Positions 49,697-58,580 of a stretch of DNA of 64,000 bases are shown here, one piece after another. Each line of letters begins with the position of its first letter. The stretch's first letter is position 1. Under the pieces are notes generated by a model. It was not told where the DNA came from, did not search any database, and was given only the letters and a program-made list of their open reading frames with translations. The position numbers were made by a program, and so were the translations under genes. This stretch comes from Gramella sp. AN32 (GTDB taxonomy: Bacteria; Bacteroidota; Bacteroidia; Flavobacteriales; Flavobacteriaceae), in assembly GCF_023718305.1 (NCBI RefSeq), contig NZ_QEYO01000012.1, positions 1 to 64,000 on the forward strand, read 5' to 3'.

Positions 49697-51910
49697 ATGA
49701 AAAACATCCTTAGAATACTCATAAGTTTTATGCTGCTGCCGGTAACAGCACAGGATGGGCTTAAAATGCCCGTTGCCAATACCATAAAAATACTGGAGGA
49801 CGATTCCCAAAAAGAAATCATCTTAAAAGCTGCCCACGTAGTGCCCAATCCTGCCCAGTTGGAGGCACTCAAAGACGGATATATCGCTTTTGTGCATTTT
49901 GGCCCCAATACCTTTACCAAAAAAGAATGGGGCACCGGTATGGAAGATCCAAAGGTTTTCAATCTGCAAAACCTGGATACCGATCAATGGTGCCTAGCCA
50001 TGAAAAAGGCGGGCATGAAAAAAGTGATTTTTACGGCCAAACACCACGACGGATTTGTGCTGTGGCAAAGCCGTTATACCGATCACGGAATAATGTCTTC
50101 CCCATTTAAAGGTGGAAAAGGGGATGTTTTGAAAGAACTTTCAGAATCCTGTCGAAAATATGGTTTGAAGCTGGGCGTTTACCTTTCCCCGGCAGATTTA
50201 TACCAAATTGAGAACCCCGATGGTCTCTATGGAAACCTCAGCGAATATACCGAAAGGACTATACCACGACCCATTGATGGAAGACCTTTTAAAAATAAAA
50301 CGACATTTAAATTCAAGGTTGACGATTACAATGAATACTTCCTCAATCAATTGTTTGAACTGCTCACTGAATATGGGCCCATACACGAAGTCTGGTTTGA
50401 CGGTGCTCACCCCAAACGAAAAGGGGGCCAAATTTATAACTATACGGCCTGGAAAGAATTAATCCATAGTCTTGCCCCGGAGGCGGTGATCTTTGGGAAA
50501 GAAGATATTAGATGGGGTGGAAATGAGTCGGGGAATACCCGCAAAACCGAATGGAACGTAATTCCCTACGAAGGGGACCCAGACACCATGAGCGTTTTTG
50601 GTGATATTACCGGAGATAGCATTGGGATGAGGAGTCAGCTTTATAATGCCAAATATTTGCATTATCAACCGGCAGAAATAAATACCTCTATACGAGAAGG
50701 TTGGTTTTATCGCGATGATGAAACCCAGCAAACCAGAAATGCAGATGATGTTTTCGATATCTATGAACGTGCCGTGGGCGGGAATGCTATTTTTCTACTG
50801 AATATCCCCCCGAATCGTGAAGGGCTGTTTCCAGCTGAAGATGTGGCCGTTTTAGAAGAAGTGGGGGAGCGTATCGAAGAAACTTATAGCAATGACCTTT
50901 TTAAAAATGCCACATATGATCAAGCTTTTTTTGACGATAATCTGGAAACCTTTATGCTGCTGAAGGACGATGAGACCGCGGTAACAATGGAAACCGGGGA
51001 ACCTGTGACGATCAACCGATTGCTGGTCCAGGAAGCTGTGGCCACCCATGGGGAGCGGGTAGAAGGACACGCACTGGATGCCTGGCTTAATGGTTCCTGG
51101 CAGGAGGTGGCAAAAAGTACCAATATTGGCTTCAAACGAATTTTAAGGTTTCCGGAGGTAACTTCAGATAAGTTTAGACTAAGAATTTTAAGTTCCCGTT
51201 ACTGGCCTGCAATTGCAAAAATATCGGCTCATTATTATAAAGAACGTCCGCCACAACTCGAAATCATCCGCGATTCGGAAGGGATGGTTAAAATTTCAGC
51301 TAAAAAAGATGAGTTTACCTGGAAAAGGGATCCGGAACAAATTCCTTCCGAAGAAAATGTAAAAATTACTTACTGCATTGGCGATGGGACACCGGTAAAA
51401 ACCTATAAAAAGCCTTTTCTTCTCAAGGAAGGAACGGTGAAAGCGGTAGCAGTCCAGGATGATGTAAAAGGAAGTACCACCGTTGAAACCTTCGGGTTAC
51501 TGAAAAATACCTGGAAAATCCATGCCGATAGTTTTGCAGGGGAAAATCGTGCAGAATTGGCCATTGATGCAAATCCACATACTTTCTGGCTTTCCCAAGC
51601 CAAACCTACCCCGCATTATCTGGAGATCGATTTGGGTCAGAAACGAACTTTAAGCGGTTTTAGCTATACCCCAAAAGCTTCGGAGAACAACTCCATGATC
51701 GAGAAAGGGGTCATTAAAATAAGTGAAAATGGCAAAAAATGGAAGCAGTTGGAAAGCTTTGAATTTGGTAATTTGATAAATGATCCCACTACCAGGGAAC
51801 ATCATTTCAAACAAAAGGTCAATACGCGGTTTGTAAGGTTGGAAGTGACAAGGATTGCCGGGGATGGCGAAACCGCTTCCGCAGCTGAAATCGATTTGTA
51901 CTCAGATTAA
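49697..51910 (+). CDS. GH29 alpha-L-fucosidase with discoidin domain
   Basis: 737 residues; signal peptide MKNILRILISFMLLPVTAQ (ATG 49697 chosen over a TTG at 49685). The barrel begins YIAFVHFGPNTFTKKEWGTG, has KVIFTAKHHDGFVLWQS, nucleophile D235 in VWFDGAHPK and a long LAPEAVIFGKEDIRWGGNE loop. This differs clearly from the preceding GH29 gene and resembles the subfamily B (alpha-1,3/1,4-fucosidase) type, a tentative reading. After the barrel come a beta-sandwich, a chitobiase-like repeat and a C-terminal F5/8-type discoidin domain (EIDLGQKRTLSGFSYTP to TRFVRLEVTR). Follows the first GH29 by 73 bases. Confidence 0.88.
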   Translation: MKNILRILISFMLLPVTAQDGLKMPVANTIKILEDDSQKEIILKAAHVVPNPAQLEALKDGYIAFVHFGPNTFTKKEWGTGMEDPKVFNLQNLDTDQWCLAMKKAGMKKVIFTAKHHDGFVLWQSRYTDHGIMSSPFKGGKGDVLKELSESCRKYGLKLGVYLSPADLYQIENPDGLYGNLSEYTERTIPRPIDGRPFKNKTTFKFKVDDYNEYFLNQLFELLTEYGPIHEVWFDGAHPKRKGGQIYNYTAWKELIHSLAPEAVIFGKEDIRWGGNESGNTRKTEWNVIPYEGDPDTMSVFGDITGDSIGMRSQLYNAKYLHYQPAEINTSIREGWFYRDDETQQTRNADDVFDIYERAVGGNAIFLLNIPPNREGLFPAEDVAVLEEVGERIEETYSNDLFKNATYDQAFFDDNLETFMLLKDDETAVTMETGEPVTINRLLVQEAVATHGERVEGHALDAWLNGSWQEVAKSTNIGFKRILRFPEVTSDKFRLRILSSRYWPAIAKISAHYYKERPPQLEIIRDSEGMVKISAKKDEFTWKRDPEQIPSEENVKITYCIGDGTPVKTYKKPFLLKEGTVKAVAVQDDVKGSTTVETFGLLKNTWKIHADSFAGENRAELAIDANPHTFWLSQAKPTPHYLEIDLGQKRTLSGFSYTPKASENNSMIEKGVIKISENGKKWKQLESFEFGNLINDPTTREHHFKQKVNTRFVRLEVTRIAGDGETASAAEIDLYSD

Positions 51911-51963
51911 AAAGAAATATTTGAATTATGAAATATGCATAACGAAAATCTATAAAATCACGG

Positions 51964-51992
51964 ATGGTCATATGCAATTCGCATATGACCAT
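51964..51992. terminator. Perfect 12-base hairpin after GH29
   Basis: ATGGTCATATGC, loop AATTC, GCATATGACCAT. The stem is perfect, but no T tract follows, so it could be a factor-assisted terminator, an mRNA stabiliser or an operator. It begins 53 bases after the GH29 stop. Confidence 0.45.
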
Positions 51993-52015
51993 TGAAAAAC
52001 AATGAACCTCTCCAA

Positions 52016-52326
52016 ATGAAATTAATACGATTTGGAGAGGTGGGCAGCAAAAAGCCCGGATTGATTGTCACCATAAATAATACGATGTTTCGACTTTTGG
52101 CGAAGATCATATAGAAGATTTTTTCGAGAAAGACGGATTCAAACGATTGGCTACCTGGCTCGAAGAGCATAAGAATGAATGTGAAATCATAGGTAGTGAA
52201 ATTCGCTTGGGATCTCCAATTAAACGACCCTCAAAAATTGTATGTGTTGGTTTGAACTATGTGAAACACGCTGAAGAAACCGGTGGAGTTAATCCTAAAT
52301 ACAAAATTTTAGAGAACACAAATTAG
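52016..52326 (+). pseudogene. FAH-family hydrolase N-terminal fragment, frameshifted
   Basis: Starts MKLIRFGEVGSKKPGLIV. A frameshift and stop follow, and the other frame continues YDVSTFGEDHIEDFFEKDGFKRLATWLEEHK and RLGSPIKRPSKIVCVGLNYVKHAEETG. This is the N-terminal domain and the start of the catalytic domain of a fumarylacetoacetate hydrolase family protein. Members next to fucosidase genes cleave 2,4-diketo-3-deoxy-L-fuconate or the rhamnose equivalent in the non-phosphorylated deoxyhexose pathway. Over half of the protein, including the metal-binding residues, is missing. It lies between GH29 and GH95. Confidence 0.8.
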
Positions 52327-52348
52327 GAACTTCCACACATAAAAAACT

Positions 52349-54721
52349 ATGTACAAAATCTTTTTAAGCATATTATTTACCTGTTATACAATTTCCGGGG
52401 TGTTTGCCCAGGGAGATCTTGCTTCTTCTAAAAGCTTATGGTATCGCCAACCGGCTTTCAACTGGATGGAAGCTTTACCTGTTGGTAATGGTCGTCTAGG
52501 GGCTATGATTTTTGGCGTACCATCTAAAGAACGTATCCAGCTTAATGAAGATTCCCTCTGGCCGGGCGGGCCAGAATGGGAGGACAGCAAAGGGAACAAA
52601 GAAGACCTTGAAGAAATAAGGGAATTATTAAAACAAGGGAAAAAACAAAAGGCAGATAGTTTGATAGTCGAGCGGTTTTCCTATAAAGGAATTGTACGTT
52701 CCCATCAAACTATGGGCGACCTTTGGATCGATTTCGGTGACGACAGAAAAGTAGATAATTACACCCGAAGTCTCGATCTGCAAAAAGCTATTGTAAAAAC
52801 CAAATATTCCATAGAAGGGGAGACTTATACGGAAGAAGTCTTTGCGTCAGCAAAGGATGATGTCCTCGTTATCAGATTAACCACAACAGCAAGTGAAGGA
52901 ATGGACTTTCGTTTATCGCTATCAAGACCGGAAGATCACGGGCATCCTACAGTTTCAGTTTCCAACCCTTCAGATACAGAGATCAGTATGAAAGGAATGG
53001 TGACACAGTATGGGGGGAAAGTGATGTCTAAAGCTTTTCCAATTAAAGAAGGTGTAAAATTTGAGACGCTCCTGAAAGTTGAAATTGAAGATGGCGAAGT
53101 CATGGCTGAAAATGGTCAATTAGCGCTTCGGGGAGTAAAGACTGCCGTTATATTTTTATCGGGAAATACCAGTTTTTACCATGGAGATTTCAAAGAGGAA
53201 AACAGGAAACTAATAGGTGCTGCTTCAGCTTTAGGTTTTGAAAAATTAGAAAAACATCACATCGCTGATTACCAGGAATTATATGGTCGTATGAGCCTGG
53301 ATTTGGAAGGTGATGAACTGGACTCTATACCTACCGATTTGAGGATAGACCGGATCCGAGAAGGTAAACCGGACCTGGATCTGGTAAATACCCTTTTTCA
53401 GTTTGGTCGTTATTTATTGATCAGCTCTTCCCGGCCGGGATCCAACCCCGCTAATTTACAGGGGATCTGGAACGAGCATATTGAAGCTCCCTGGAATGCA
53501 GATTACCACCTGAACGTTAACCTCCAAATGAATTACTGGCCGGCCGAGCTAACAAATTTAAGCGAACTCCATAAACCCCTCTTTGATTTTGGGGACAGGC
53601 TGATCGTGCGGGGAAGGAAAACGGCGCGGGAGCAGTACGGGATAAAGCGGGGAGCTGTCGTCCACCACGCCACAGATATTTGGGCACCTGCTTTTATGCG
53701 TGCCGAACAGCCTTATTGGGGAAGCTGGATCCACGGGGGAGGTTGGCTTTCCCAACATTACTGGGAACACTATTTGTTTACAAAGGATACAGAATTTTTG
53801 AAAACCAGGGCTTATCCGGCTTTAAAGGCTTTTTCAGAATTTTACCTCGATTGGCTAGTATGGGATGAAAGGTCTGAAACATGGGTTTCGGCACCCGAAA
53901 CTTCTCCTGAAAATACTTATATCTCAAAAAATAGTAAACCTGCTGCCACCTCTTTCGGAAATGCAATGGGGCACCAGATAATCGCCGAAGTTTTCGACAA
54001 TACCTTATCGGCCGCAAAAGAATTGGGTATAGAAGACGGTTTTACCCGGGAACTGAAAGCTAAAAGGGAAAAATTACATCCGGGTGTTGTAATAGGGAAC
54101 GACGGCCGTATACTTGAGTGGGATGAAGATTATAAAGAAGCTGAAAAAGGTCACCGCCATATGTCGCACCTCTTTGCGCTCCATCCCGGGAAGACAATTA
54201 CACCGCAGGATTCTATTGCTTTTGAAGCTGCCCAAAAGACCATTGCCCATCGTTTGGAGCATGGTGGGGCCGGTACGGGATGGAGCCGTGCATGGATGAT
54301 CAATATCAATGGAAGATTACTCCAACCCGAAAAGGCTGCTGAGAATATCCAAAAATTTATGGAGATTTCTGTAGCCGATAACTTGTTCGATATGCACCCA
54401 CCATTTCAGATCGATGGCAATTTTGGTTTTACCGCCGGTGTTGCCGAAATGCTTTTGCAATCCCATCAGGGTTTTTTACATATCCTTCCGGCTTTGCCCG
54501 ATGCCTGGAAAAATGGAAAAGTAACCGGTCTAAAAGCTCGTGGAAATATTGAAGTGTCAATGCAGTGGGAAAAGGGAGAAATTCAGGAGCTTATTCTTTT
54601 TTCTAATGAGTTGAAAGACATTCTTGTAATTTATAAAGATATAACAAGAATAATATTATTACCTGCAGGTCAGAAAATCAGGTTAAATAAAGAGCTACAA
54701 AACCTTCCCTCCAATGACTAA
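52349..54721 (+). CDS. GH95 alpha-L-fucosidase
   Basis: 790-residue secreted enzyme, signal peptide ending SGVFAQ. GH95 enzymes remove alpha-1,2-fucose (or the related alpha-L-galactose). Family hallmarks in order: WMEALPVGNGRLGAMIFG, RIQLNEDSLWPGGP, NLQGIWNEHIEAPWNADYHLNVNLQMNYWPAE, E521 in ETSPENTY, HRHMSHLFALHPG, and D689 in HPPFQIDGNFGFTAG. The APWNADYH Asn pair and the terminal Asp match residues known to matter in AfcA of Bifidobacterium. The stop overlaps the start of the FucP/mutarotase remnant by eight bases. Works with the two GH29 enzymes outside the cell. Confidence 0.93.
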   Translation: MYKIFLSILFTCYTISGVFAQGDLASSKSLWYRQPAFNWMEALPVGNGRLGAMIFGVPSKERIQLNEDSLWPGGPEWEDSKGNKEDLEEIRELLKQGKKQKADSLIVERFSYKGIVRSHQTMGDLWIDFGDDRKVDNYTRSLDLQKAIVKTKYSIEGETYTEEVFASAKDDVLVIRLTTTASEGMDFRLSLSRPEDHGHPTVSVSNPSDTEISMKGMVTQYGGKVMSKAFPIKEGVKFETLLKVEIEDGEVMAENGQLALRGVKTAVIFLSGNTSFYHGDFKEENRKLIGAASALGFEKLEKHHIADYQELYGRMSLDLEGDELDSIPTDLRIDRIREGKPDLDLVNTLFQFGRYLLISSSRPGSNPANLQGIWNEHIEAPWNADYHLNVNLQMNYWPAELTNLSELHKPLFDFGDRLIVRGRKTAREQYGIKRGAVVHHATDIWAPAFMRAEQPYWGSWIHGGGWLSQHYWEHYLFTKDTEFLKTRAYPALKAFSEFYLDWLVWDERSETWVSAPETSPENTYISKNSKPAATSFGNAMGHQIIAEVFDNTLSAAKELGIEDGFTRELKAKREKLHPGVVIGNDGRILEWDEDYKEAEKGHRHMSHLFALHPGKTITPQDSIAFEAAQKTIAHRLEHGGAGTGWSRAWMININGRLLQPEKAAENIQKFMEISVADNLFDMHPPFQIDGNFGFTAGVAEMLLQSHQGFLHILPALPDAWKNGKVTGLKARGNIEVSMQWEKGEIQELILFSNELKDILVIYKDITRIILLPAGQKIRLNKELQNLPSND

Positions 54722-55115
54722 TTTTTTACATGGTCTAAAAGCGGGAGAATCCAAAATTGGTGTGGCCGGCCTGGTCATGGCCATTGTGGGCGGAGCGCTA
54801 ATGCCGCAATTGCAGGGGTTTCTCATAGATATAGGTAGGGTAGAAGTGGATAATGTGAAAATTATTGAGGTACCGGAAATCAATTTTTCGTTTATCCTGT
54901 CTTTTATTTGTTTCCTGATCATAACCCATTCCTGGCAGCGTGTACATAGCAAATATGAATTCAACCTGGAAAGAAAAGTAAACCCGGATAAACCAAATCC
55001 CAGAGTACAGGAATGGGAACGCCTGATGTTGAAATATCAAAATGCTTTACCAGGAGGAGTTAAGCCAGGGTAGAAATGGGTGTTAATGGACAAAATATAT
55101 GATTTTAAAAGCTAA
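54714..55115 (+). pseudogene. Chimeric remnant: FucP permease tail joined to mutarotase tail
   Basis: Residues 5-75 match the C terminus of the L-fucose:proton symporter FucP (KIGVAGLVMAIVGGALMPQLQGFLID, then SFILSFICFLIITHSW). Residues 85-119 match the C terminus of an L-fucose/L-rhamnose mutarotase (NPRVQEWERLMLKYQNALPGG-KPG). A TAG at 55071 interrupts the match, which resumes directly after it as KWVLMDKIYDF; the family has Glu at that place, so GAG or GAA became TAG. Thus one deletion fused two genes, and a later nonsense mutation hit the fusion. Both functions are lost. The stop after the mutarotase tail overlaps the LutA fragment start (TAATG). Confidence 0.8.
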
Positions 55116-55267
55116 TGTTTAAAGTCAGCCTTTTTATTCCTTGTTTTATTGATCAGCTTTATCCTGAAGCGAGCAAAGCAAGTTTAAACCTGCTTGAAAA
55201 AGTTGGTTGTGACGTGGTGTTTTTGGAAAACGTTTTATGTGCGGGGCAAAGGTTGCGAAAGAATTAA
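55115..55267 (+). pseudogene. lutA: LutA-like Fe-S oxidoreductase N-terminal fragment
   Basis: Fifty codons: MFKVSLFIPCFIDQLYPEASKAS, then LLEKVGCDVVFLENVLCAGQ. The family reads PCYIDQLYP and, at the end, a CCGQP motif; here the first Cys of that pair is missing. The following 180 residues are absent. LutABC oxidises L-lactate, an end product of non-phosphorylated L-fucose breakdown, so this fragment belongs with the other fucose-pathway remnants to its left. Confidence 0.7.
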
Positions 55268-55300
55268 CAGTATTAATAATTTGAAAAATATCATTTAATT

Positions 55301-57205
55301 ATGAGTAATTATCACATTAAAAACCTGGAGGAATATTTTCAGGTATATAGAAAGTCTGTAAGAGAACCGGAGAATTTCTGGCAGGAAGTGGCCGAAGAGC
55401 ATTTTGTATGGAGAAAAAAATGGGATAAGGTTCTGAAATGGGACTTTACCAAACCCGAAATAAAATGGTTTGAAAATGCAAAACTTAATATTACAGAGAA
55501 TTGTATAGACAGACATTTACTAACCAAAGCTGAGAAAACAGCTATTATCTGGGAGCCAAACGATCCTAAAGAAAAGCCTCTCCATATTACCTATAATGAG
55601 CTTCATAAAAAGATCAATAATGTTGCTAATGTTTTAAAAGATAAGGGGATCAAAAAAGGGGACAGGGTTTGTATCTATCTGCCTATGATTCCTGAATTGG
55701 CTTATGCCGTTCTGGCTTGTGCACGGATAGGCGCGATACATTCGGTAGTGTTCGCTGGTTTTTCTTTTTCAGCATTAGCTGCGAGGACCCTTGATGCCGA
55801 CTGTAAAATGCTCATAACTGCAGACGGTTCTTTCCGCGGAAATAAAACAATAGACCTTAAAGGAATTGTTGATAAAGCTTTGGAGGATTGCCCCGATGTA
55901 GAAACTGTTCTAGTAGCGAAAAGAACCGGAGCCGAAATTAATATGAAAGAAGGCCGTGATCAATGGCTGGAACCTTTGATGGAAAAGGCTTCAGACGAAT
56001 GTAAACCAGAAGTGATGGATTCTGAAGATCCCTTATTTATTCTCTATACGTCGGGCTCTACAGGAAAACCTAAAGGTATGGTCCATACCACTGCAGGTTA
56101 TATGGTATATTCAGCATATACCTTTAAGAATATTTTCAATTACCAAAATGATGATGTTTACTGGTGTACGGCCGATATTGGTTGGATTACCGGGCATTCT
56201 TATATCCTTTACGGACCTTTGCTAAATGGTGCAACCACAGTAATGTTTGAAGGAGTTCCTTCATATCCGGATTTTGGCCGATTCTGGGAAATAGTTGAAA
56301 AACATAAGGTAAATCAATTTTATACAGCACCAACCGCAATTAGGGCATTGGCCAAGAAGAACCTTGAGTTTGTCGACAAATATGATCTCTCTTCGCTGAA
56401 AGTATTGGGAAGTGTTGGGGAACCTATCAATGAAGAAGCATGGCACTGGTACGATAATAATATTGGAAAAAGCAAGAGCCCTATTGTAGATACCTGGTGG
56501 CAGACAGAAACCGGGGGGATCATGATTTCTTCAATTCCTTTTGTTACACCTACCAAACCAACTTTTGCAACCTTACCATTTCCGGGAATCCAGCTCGTTT
56601 TGATGGATGAAGAAGGCATAGAGATAAAAGGAAATCAGGTAGATGGACGCCTATGTATCAAATTTCCATGGCCTTCCATGGCCAGAACTATCTGGAGAAA
56701 TCATGATCGATACAGGGATACTTATTTCTCAACATTTAAAAATAAATATTTTACCGGTGATGGTGCACTTAGGGATGAGGTTGGTTACTACAGGATTACC
56801 GGTAGGGTAGATGATGTGATTATTGTTTCCGGTCATAATTTAGGTACTGCGCCAATTGAAGATGCCATCAATGAACATCCGGCGGTAGCAGAGTCAGCGG
56901 TGGTTGGGTTTCCAAACGAAGTAAAAGGGAATGCGCTTTATGGTTTTGTGATTCTTAAAGAAACCGGGGAAAAGCGCGACAGGGATAATTTAAGGAAGGA
57001 AATAAACCAGACAATCGCAGATAAAATTGGGCCTATTGCCAAACCAGATAAGATTCAGTTTGTAGAAGGTTTGCCTAAAACAAGAAGTGGAAAGATTATG
57101 CGAAGAATTCTTCGGAAAATTGCTTCGGGAGATACTTCCGATCTTGGGGATACCTCTACCTTATTAAATCCTGAAGTGGTAGAAGAAATAATTAAAAACC
57201 GATAG
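55301..57205 (+). CDS. acs: Acetyl-CoA synthetase
   Basis: 634-residue cytosolic ligase that makes acetyl-CoA from acetate, ATP and CoA. AMP-binding motifs are ILYTSGSTGKPKGMVHT, the WCTADIGWITGHSYILYGPLLNGA segment, DTWWQTETGGIM and TGDGALRDEVGYYRITGRVDDVI. The regulatory acetylation lysine is K598 in TRSGKIMRRILRKI. The length is typical of Acs. In this setting it could reclaim acetate released by GlcNAc-6-P deacetylation or de-O-acetylation of sialic acid; this is a contextual guess, since acs is often found elsewhere for general acetate use. It begins 33 bases after the LutA fragment. Confidence 0.95.
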   Translation: MSNYHIKNLEEYFQVYRKSVREPENFWQEVAEEHFVWRKKWDKVLKWDFTKPEIKWFENAKLNITENCIDRHLLTKAEKTAIIWEPNDPKEKPLHITYNELHKKINNVANVLKDKGIKKGDRVCIYLPMIPELAYAVLACARIGAIHSVVFAGFSFSALAARTLDADCKMLITADGSFRGNKTIDLKGIVDKALEDCPDVETVLVAKRTGAEINMKEGRDQWLEPLMEKASDECKPEVMDSEDPLFILYTSGSTGKPKGMVHTTAGYMVYSAYTFKNIFNYQNDDVYWCTADIGWITGHSYILYGPLLNGATTVMFEGVPSYPDFGRFWEIVEKHKVNQFYTAPTAIRALAKKNLEFVDKYDLSSLKVLGSVGEPINEEAWHWYDNNIGKSKSPIVDTWWQTETGGIMISSIPFVTPTKPTFATLPFPGIQLVLMDEEGIEIKGNQVDGRLCIKFPWPSMARTIWRNHDRYRDTYFSTFKNKYFTGDGALRDEVGYYRITGRVDDVIIVSGHNLGTAPIEDAINEHPAVAESAVVGFPNEVKGNALYGFVILKETGEKRDRDNLRKEINQTIADKIGPIAKPDKIQFVEGLPKTRSGKIMRRILRKIASGDTSDLGDTSTLLNPEVVEEIIKNR

Positions 57206-57282
57206 AGAATAAGTTTTGTTACGATATTTACCAATGAATTTCTATAAATAGAAAAAGAACATCTATTTACAAATACACAATC

Positions 57283-58527
57283 ATGCGTAATTATAATATT
57301 TCCATATTCTGCTTACTTTTATTATTGGGTTTTTTCTCGGGTTGTCAAAACAGAGAACAAAACCCAGATAAGGATTCCTTCATAGTACGACCTCAAGTTC
57401 CAATTATGGGATGGGCCAGTTGGAACAATTTCAGGATAGACATCAGTGAAGATATTATAAAAGCACAGGCTGATGCGATGGTCGAAACAGGTCTGATAAA
57501 AGCTGGGTACACCTATATCAATATCGATGATGGTTTTTTTGGAGGCAGGGATTCAGAAGGAAATTTAATAGTTCATCAACAACGCTTTCCTGGAGGTATG
57601 AAATCCTTAGCTGAATATATTCATAACAAAGGATTAAAAGCAGGGATTTATTCAGATGCCGGGATCAATACCTGTGCTTCTTATTGGGACAAGGATACCA
57701 TTGGGGTAGGAATGGGGCTGTACAACAATGAAAGAAAAGACCTTCAGCTTATGCTCAAAGAATGGGATTATGATTTTATAAAAGTAGATTGGTGTGGTGC
57801 CGATTGGATGGGACTGGATGAAGAGGTTCGCTACACAAAAATAGCGAACATCATACAGGAGATTAAGCCCGAGGTGGTTTATAATATCTGTAGGTGGGAA
57901 TTTCCGGGAAAGTGGGCAGTTAATATTGCTGATTCATGGCGTATTTCTGGAGACGTTGCCAATACTTTTGAATCTGTTATGCATATAGTAGATCAAAATG
58001 CAGAACTCTGGCGGTATGCCGGTCCTGGTCACGTTAATGATATGGACATGCTACAGGTAGGGCGGGGAATGAGTTATGAAGAAGATAAAACCCATTTTAG
58101 TATGTGGTGCATGTTGAGTTCCCCACTTATTGCCGGTAATGATCTTACCACAATGTCCGATCAAACATTGGGCATTCTAACAAATAAAGAAATGATAGCT
58201 ATCAACCGGGATCCACTTGTTTACCAGGCCCGAAGGTTAAAAGATGAAGGGGATATTGAAGTGTGGGCAAAGCCTTTAAAAAGTACCCTAAGCGGAGAAG
58301 TAGCCGTAGCATTTTTAAATAGGTCCGAGAGCCAGGCATCCATTTCGGTTGAATTGAGCGATATAGGTATTGATCCATCCAAAAATTATACGGTCAGGGA
58401 TGTTTGGGAACATAAGGATTTAGAACCCAATAAAAACCAATTGACAAGAAAGGTACCCGCCCACGGAATCGTGGTACTTAAAATCCAGGGCGAATCTTTA
58501 GCTTACAATGTTTTTCAATATGAATGA
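57283..58527 (+). CDS. GH27 alpha-galactosidase / alpha-N-acetylgalactosaminidase, lipoprotein
   Basis: 414 residues. Lipoprotein signal ending GFFSGC, so membrane anchored. The GH27 barrel shows PIMGWASWNNFR, YINIDDGFFGGRD, GLKAGIYSDAGINTCA, nucleophile D169 in FIKVDWCG and acid/base D224 in WRISGDVAN, then GPGHVNDMDMLQVG and SSPLIAGNDL, with the C-terminal antiparallel domain to the end. The loop after the DWCG motif, which separates galactosidases from GalNAc-ases, is not clear enough to decide. It would remove terminal alpha-galactose or alpha-GalNAc caps from glycans. A 77-base gap separates it from acs. Confidence 0.9.
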   Translation: MRNYNISIFCLLLLLGFFSGCQNREQNPDKDSFIVRPQVPIMGWASWNNFRIDISEDIIKAQADAMVETGLIKAGYTYINIDDGFFGGRDSEGNLIVHQQRFPGGMKSLAEYIHNKGLKAGIYSDAGINTCASYWDKDTIGVGMGLYNNERKDLQLMLKEWDYDFIKVDWCGADWMGLDEEVRYTKIANIIQEIKPEVVYNICRWEFPGKWAVNIADSWRISGDVANTFESVMHIVDQNAELWRYAGPGHVNDMDMLQVGRGMSYEEDKTHFSMWCMLSSPLIAGNDLTTMSDQTLGILTNKEMIAINRDPLVYQARRLKDEGDIEVWAKPLKSTLSGEVAVAFLNRSESQASISVELSDIGIDPSKNYTVRDVWEHKDLEPNKNQLTRKVPAHGIVVLKIQGESLAYNVFQYE

Positions 58528-58580
58528 GAGATGAGAGGCCCAAAGCGAACAAACTTATCCTCATGATTCTTCGGAAGGTA

